Assembly (NCBI RefSeq): GCF_001949145.1
Contig: NW_019091375.1
Span: 1,723,633-1,787,632, forward strand
Origin: Acanthaster planci
Taxonomy: Eukaryota > Echinodermata > Asteroidea > Valvatida > Acanthasteridae
DNA length: 64,000 nucleotides
Direction of reading: 5' to 3'
The stretch's first letter is position 1. Each line of letters starts with the position of its first letter. The translations under genes and the position numbers were made by a program. The notes under the pieces were generated by a model, which searched no databases, was not told the origin of the DNA, and saw only the letters and a list, made by a program, of their open reading frames with translations. Below, in pieces: positions 60,768 to 64,000 of this stretch.

Positions 60768-61263
60768 CTAATCGGCACTGTGACAAGTTATGTAATTAAA
60801 ACAAGGCTAGACCATGCAAGTATGCAGAATACCAAATGCTTTTGCTTTAAGAACTGGGAGAAGTTGCATATTGATAACCAAAGTCAGCATGTGGGGTGAA
60901 GGCGATTTCTTTTTATAGCGTTACCCGCAGAACCAAATTTTCACTACACCCTCAGCTAATGTTCAGGAGTTAACGTGCAAGAATAGTGGAAGAAGTCAGT
61001 AATCTCTGGCAAGACCTTGGCATGATCAGACGAGCAGTAAGGGACATGTTACGAAGATGTCAGATGTGCATTGACAGGAATGGTGGCTATGTGGACGACT
61101 TAGCACATTAAACTGATTAAGTAGCGAAACCAAAGCAGATAAGATTGACTTAGGTTTCCTTGTTTTCAAGAATGCGTTCTTAAAACAAAGGCATTTGGTA
61201 TTCTGCACACTTGCGTGGTCTAGCCTTGTCCATCACATATGCAAACTTGTCACAGTGCCGATG
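60768..61263 (+). mobile_element. Remnant DNA transposon with inverted-repeat arms and a transposase C-terminal tail
   Basis: About 85-100 bases at 60768-60853 reappear inverted at 61163-61263; shared blocks include GCATTTGGTATTCTGCA, GGTCTAGCCTTG and CTTGTCACAGTGCCGA. Between them, on the plus strand around 60970-61110, reads VRDMLRRCQMCIDRNGGYVD then stop, which resembles the end of a mariner/IS630-type transposase. An upstream in-frame stop and missing N-terminal sequence show it is dead. CAGGGTGTCCACATAAAAAG at about 60585 resembles a mariner-like terminus but has no visible partner. Confidence 0.55.
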
Positions 61264-62410
61264 GTGTTCACTATTCCAAATTGGTGTTTATTTTGGGCAA
61301 GGCTTTTTGTGTTGTAACAACAAATACAGGGGGTAAAATAATCCCCAAAGGATGTTGATCGGTGGATCGACAAAAAACAACATCATAAAATAATTTTAAA
61401 AAGTTGAACATTCACAAGGCTGGACCCCGTCCACCCTTATTATTTAATCAATTTTAATAATGTGTATTTACCCTATTGTGGTGGTAAATAAAATAAGACT
61501 GATTGAAGGCTAAATAAATTGTGTATGATGAATGGGTTTCGTCAGTGATGCTTCATTTTCTATTTTGTTTAATGCAATCATATATAGGGGGCGCTGTAAC
61601 AGAATCCACGCGCCTGGAGCAAGCAGACGAAAGGTACCTTCATTTTTGTGTGGAGACATTTCATTCAAAATCTGTGCCCAGTGTTTTATCGATACACGAG
61701 AGATTGCTGTTAGTTTTAGCATTTTACCAAGCGTTTCACTGCTTCTGTTCAGTAATTTTTTTCACTTCGAATCTGAACGAGAAAGTTCGAAGTAAGCTAT
61801 ATACGTACATGTACATAACTAGGCCAACTACAAACTACATACATGCACATGTATGATGTAGGCTAAGCTGCATTTATCCTTGCACCAAACCCTAAAGTTT
61901 CACTTAGCGCACTTGGATTTTTCTCCCGCTTTCTCAAATTTCACAGTATCTGAAAATTCATCACAACCTTTCAATGGCCCGTAGGCCTACTGTATATGTA
62001 CATTCTCGCGGTCGGGATGGCATCACTGACTACCCTCAGATGGGGTCCGACGTCCGCCCCCATTAGGGGTAATCACTGACTATAACTTATAAGAATCACT
62101 ACATCAACAACAATTGCTTGCATCCACTCGCCAAACGTGACATGATGTTCTTGTCGTGAATTTTTTTCCACTCTGTTAAGTCTTCTGAGCCCATGCACAT
62201 GAAACGTGAAAAAGGCTTACTGAAAGACCATTGACCGCGCCGAGAATGTACATCATGCCTGTGCACATGCCTCATACACTGTACTATGGAGCTTTAAAAA
62301 GGATCATTCATACATGAGTTCACGTACCACTGCACACCTGCCACAGATTTCCAAAGCCTATGCAATTACATTGTGTAGGTCTATTGACTTTATTTTCCCC
62401 TTTTTTAAAT

Positions 62411-62601
62411 GGGTCATTCCACAAAGTTCGGGCATAGTTTGTGACAGCGTCCCTTGTTGCTAGGTTCTTGTAGTGGTGTGCTTCATCTTTGCTGAATAAT
62501 ATTACTTAATCTGTTGTAATATGAAAATAATGGGCCATAAAAGTTACCGATGTAACAAGGGACGCCGTCACAAACTGTGCCCGAACTTCAAGGAATGACC
62601 C
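62411..62601. mobile_element. MITE with GGGTCATTCC ends
   Basis: A 191-bp element with terminal inverted repeats GGGTCATTCC...AAGTTCGGGCATAGTTTGTGAC paired to its near-perfect complement on the right, including AACAAGGGACG. AAAT on both sides may be a target-site duplication. Confidence 0.8.
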
Positions 62602-64000
62602 AAATGCAAAATGAACACTTTGAAATTGTGACCACAATGAAGAAAGTAGGCCTACCGGTACATTTCTGAAAAAAAAAAAAATTGTATGTATTAGGGTAAG
62701 GCGTACGATAATTGGAGTAATTGCAGAATATTCCACCACTCGAAAGTTTTAGGAGTACTTGTCAATTTTCAGGAAGTTCTTACATGTATTTGGGATGTGG
62801 GATTTCCAGAGATTTGTTCCATTGTGCCTTAATTATAGGGAACGGTCAGCTGAGTTTGTGCCAGTTTCAGGATGCTGTTATTTTTGAATGTTGGGCAGGC
62901 CTGATCAGGAGTACATGTATGTGTTATACTGTCATTGTTTAACTGAATGAATTGAAAGTTTTTCAGCCAAGAGACTTGGCAATGATGCATGAGGAAAGTC
63001 AAGGAAAGGTCAAAGAGCGACATGTTAGAGGACCCGACTATACTTAGGGCCAGTCTAGTGGACTAAATGTACGTATGGGTATCTCCGTATCCTTGGCCCC
63101 GTCCCCAAACTGGAAACAAGTAGAGGAAAGCGTAAACATTGGGAAAAAGCGATTTATGCATCCATACATGTACGTATGAAGCCAAACCATCGTGGTTGTG
63201 CTTATATTGTGTATTAGACTCGCGTTACAGCCGTTCATCGGTATATCAACAGTAAAAACACCATCAACCTGTGTGAATTGCGGTAGTCAAGCGGTTACAG
63301 CATAATGGTTTGTGATGTATGGGGTGTGGGTTCGAATTCCAGTTCAAAATTGTGGGCAGGGAGGTTTTTTTAAAGGAAAATAAAGCCCGAATGTTGTGGG
63401 AGCCTAATTTCACACGTGAAGTTTTTATGGTCGGTTGAGCATCATAGATGTCATGCATCATGCATGGTTGTGAACTGTGGTTTGGCTTCATACGTGTGAT
63501 TGCGTATAGCTCGGAAAAGCTCCCCGGCCATGAACAGTATTGAGCAACATACACCCATATTTCAATGACCTTTTTGATTAATTCGCCCAGCAGTTAATCA
63601 TGTTAATTCATTTGCCCAAACTGAAATTCTCTGACCATCATGCCTGTTGGTGAATTATTTATAATTTTGTCATCTTGGCACCATGCTACAGTGATTTGCT
63701 CATAGGACCTTTACTGGTGATGATCACATCAAAACTCCAGGCACCAGCAGTTGTGGTGACGGAATGTTAATTAATATCACATTTTTTAAAAACTCCATGC
63801 GTCTAATTCAACGTACAGGTATGCTTTTGTTGTTATGGCCATTTGAAGTTCAGGACCACATACGTATACATGTATGTGCAGTGTGCTGGCCTCTTGCATT
63901 GAATATGGTAGCGGAGAGGTTTAAATTTTGGGCTGATGCATGTAGCTGTCTTGGAAAAATGGGCACTGCCCAAGAACGCAATGTTTGATATTCACAAAAT
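62602..64000. other. Right end of the window, no gene supported
   Basis: Only the tRNA-like repeat at 63276-63349 and its flanking inverted repeat (ACGTATGAAGCCAAACCA / TGGTTTGGCTTCATACGT). Confidence 0.5.
63276..63349 (+). repeat. tRNA-like SINE fragment
   Basis: CGGTAGTCAAGCGGTTACAG resembles a D arm and A box. GTGTGGGTTCGAATTCCAG resembles a T arm and B box with imperfect pairing. A 20-bp inverted repeat flanks the region at a distance (about 63173-63192 and 63479-63498). Confidence 0.5.

Noticed and set aside
1-64000. Bacterial-type systems: operons, CRISPR arrays, insertion sequences, prophage
   Set aside because: No long ORFs, no ribosome-binding pattern, no regular spaced repeats; splice sites, LINE and MITE content indicate a eukaryote.

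Overview
The window looks like intergenic-rich nuclear DNA from an animal, not a prokaryote or virus. It has no long ORFs, it has small genes split by GT-AG introns, decayed LINE and DNA-transposon copies, many foldback (MITE-like) elements, tRNA-like SINE sequences and short microsatellites. A marine invertebrate deuterostome is my best guess, possibly a sea star. That guess rests on the repeat style, especially the 'CATAGAGCTGCTTAAGCAC' foldback at 48541-48768 and the CR1-type LINE, and no orthologous gene supports it.

The main content is a cluster of three paralogous genes for small secreted peptides between 38.5 and 57.9 kb. I call them gene 1 (38576-41004, +), gene 2 (49917-52057, +) and gene 3 (56233-57832, -). 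Each has three coding exons and both introns are in phase 2. Exon 1 encodes a signal peptide and a short basic Gly-Arg stretch ending at the first Cys. Exon 2 encodes a cationic segment with the second Cys, a conserved S-N-x-S-F-[IF]-K-R block and an N-x-S sequon. Exon 3 encodes an acidic tail ending in a conserved amphipathic leucine helix (L-L-x-E-L-L-x-E-L). The predicted precursors are 107, 108 and 104 residues. I do not recognise the family. The layout suggests a peptide hormone, host-defence peptide or other secreted short peptide made as a basic-acidic precursor. Genes 2 and 3 point towards each other, and an acceptor-like site just upstream of every ATG suggests a non-coding first exon in each gene.

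Region by region: 0-0.6 kb holds a 134-bp tandem duplication and a hairpin-bearing dispersed repeat that recurs at 53.2 kb. From 0.6 to 38.5 kb I can support no genes, only repeats: MITE-like foldbacks at 1.1, 7.7, 8.0, 17.6, 21.4, 28.6 and 34.4 kb, tRNA-like SINE pieces at 1.8 and 17.8 kb, and microsatellites. Gene 1 follows at 38.5-41.0 kb. A dead CR1/jockey-type LINE lies between genes 1 and 2 (about 45.3-47.3 kb). Gene 2 (49.9-52.1 kb) carries two MITEs in its second intron. The convergent gene 3 ends the gene-bearing part. The last 6 kb contain a decayed DNA transposon with a transposase tail (60.8-61.3 kb), a clean MITE (62.4-62.6 kb) and another tRNA-like repeat (63.3 kb).

The genes are related to each other in a patchwork way. 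Genes 1 and 2 are almost identical in exon 3 and close in exon 2, while genes 2 and 3 share the same kind of exon 1. This points to gene conversion or exon exchange inside the cluster. All coding calls rest on reading frames, splice consensus and comparison among the three copies; I ran no database search.
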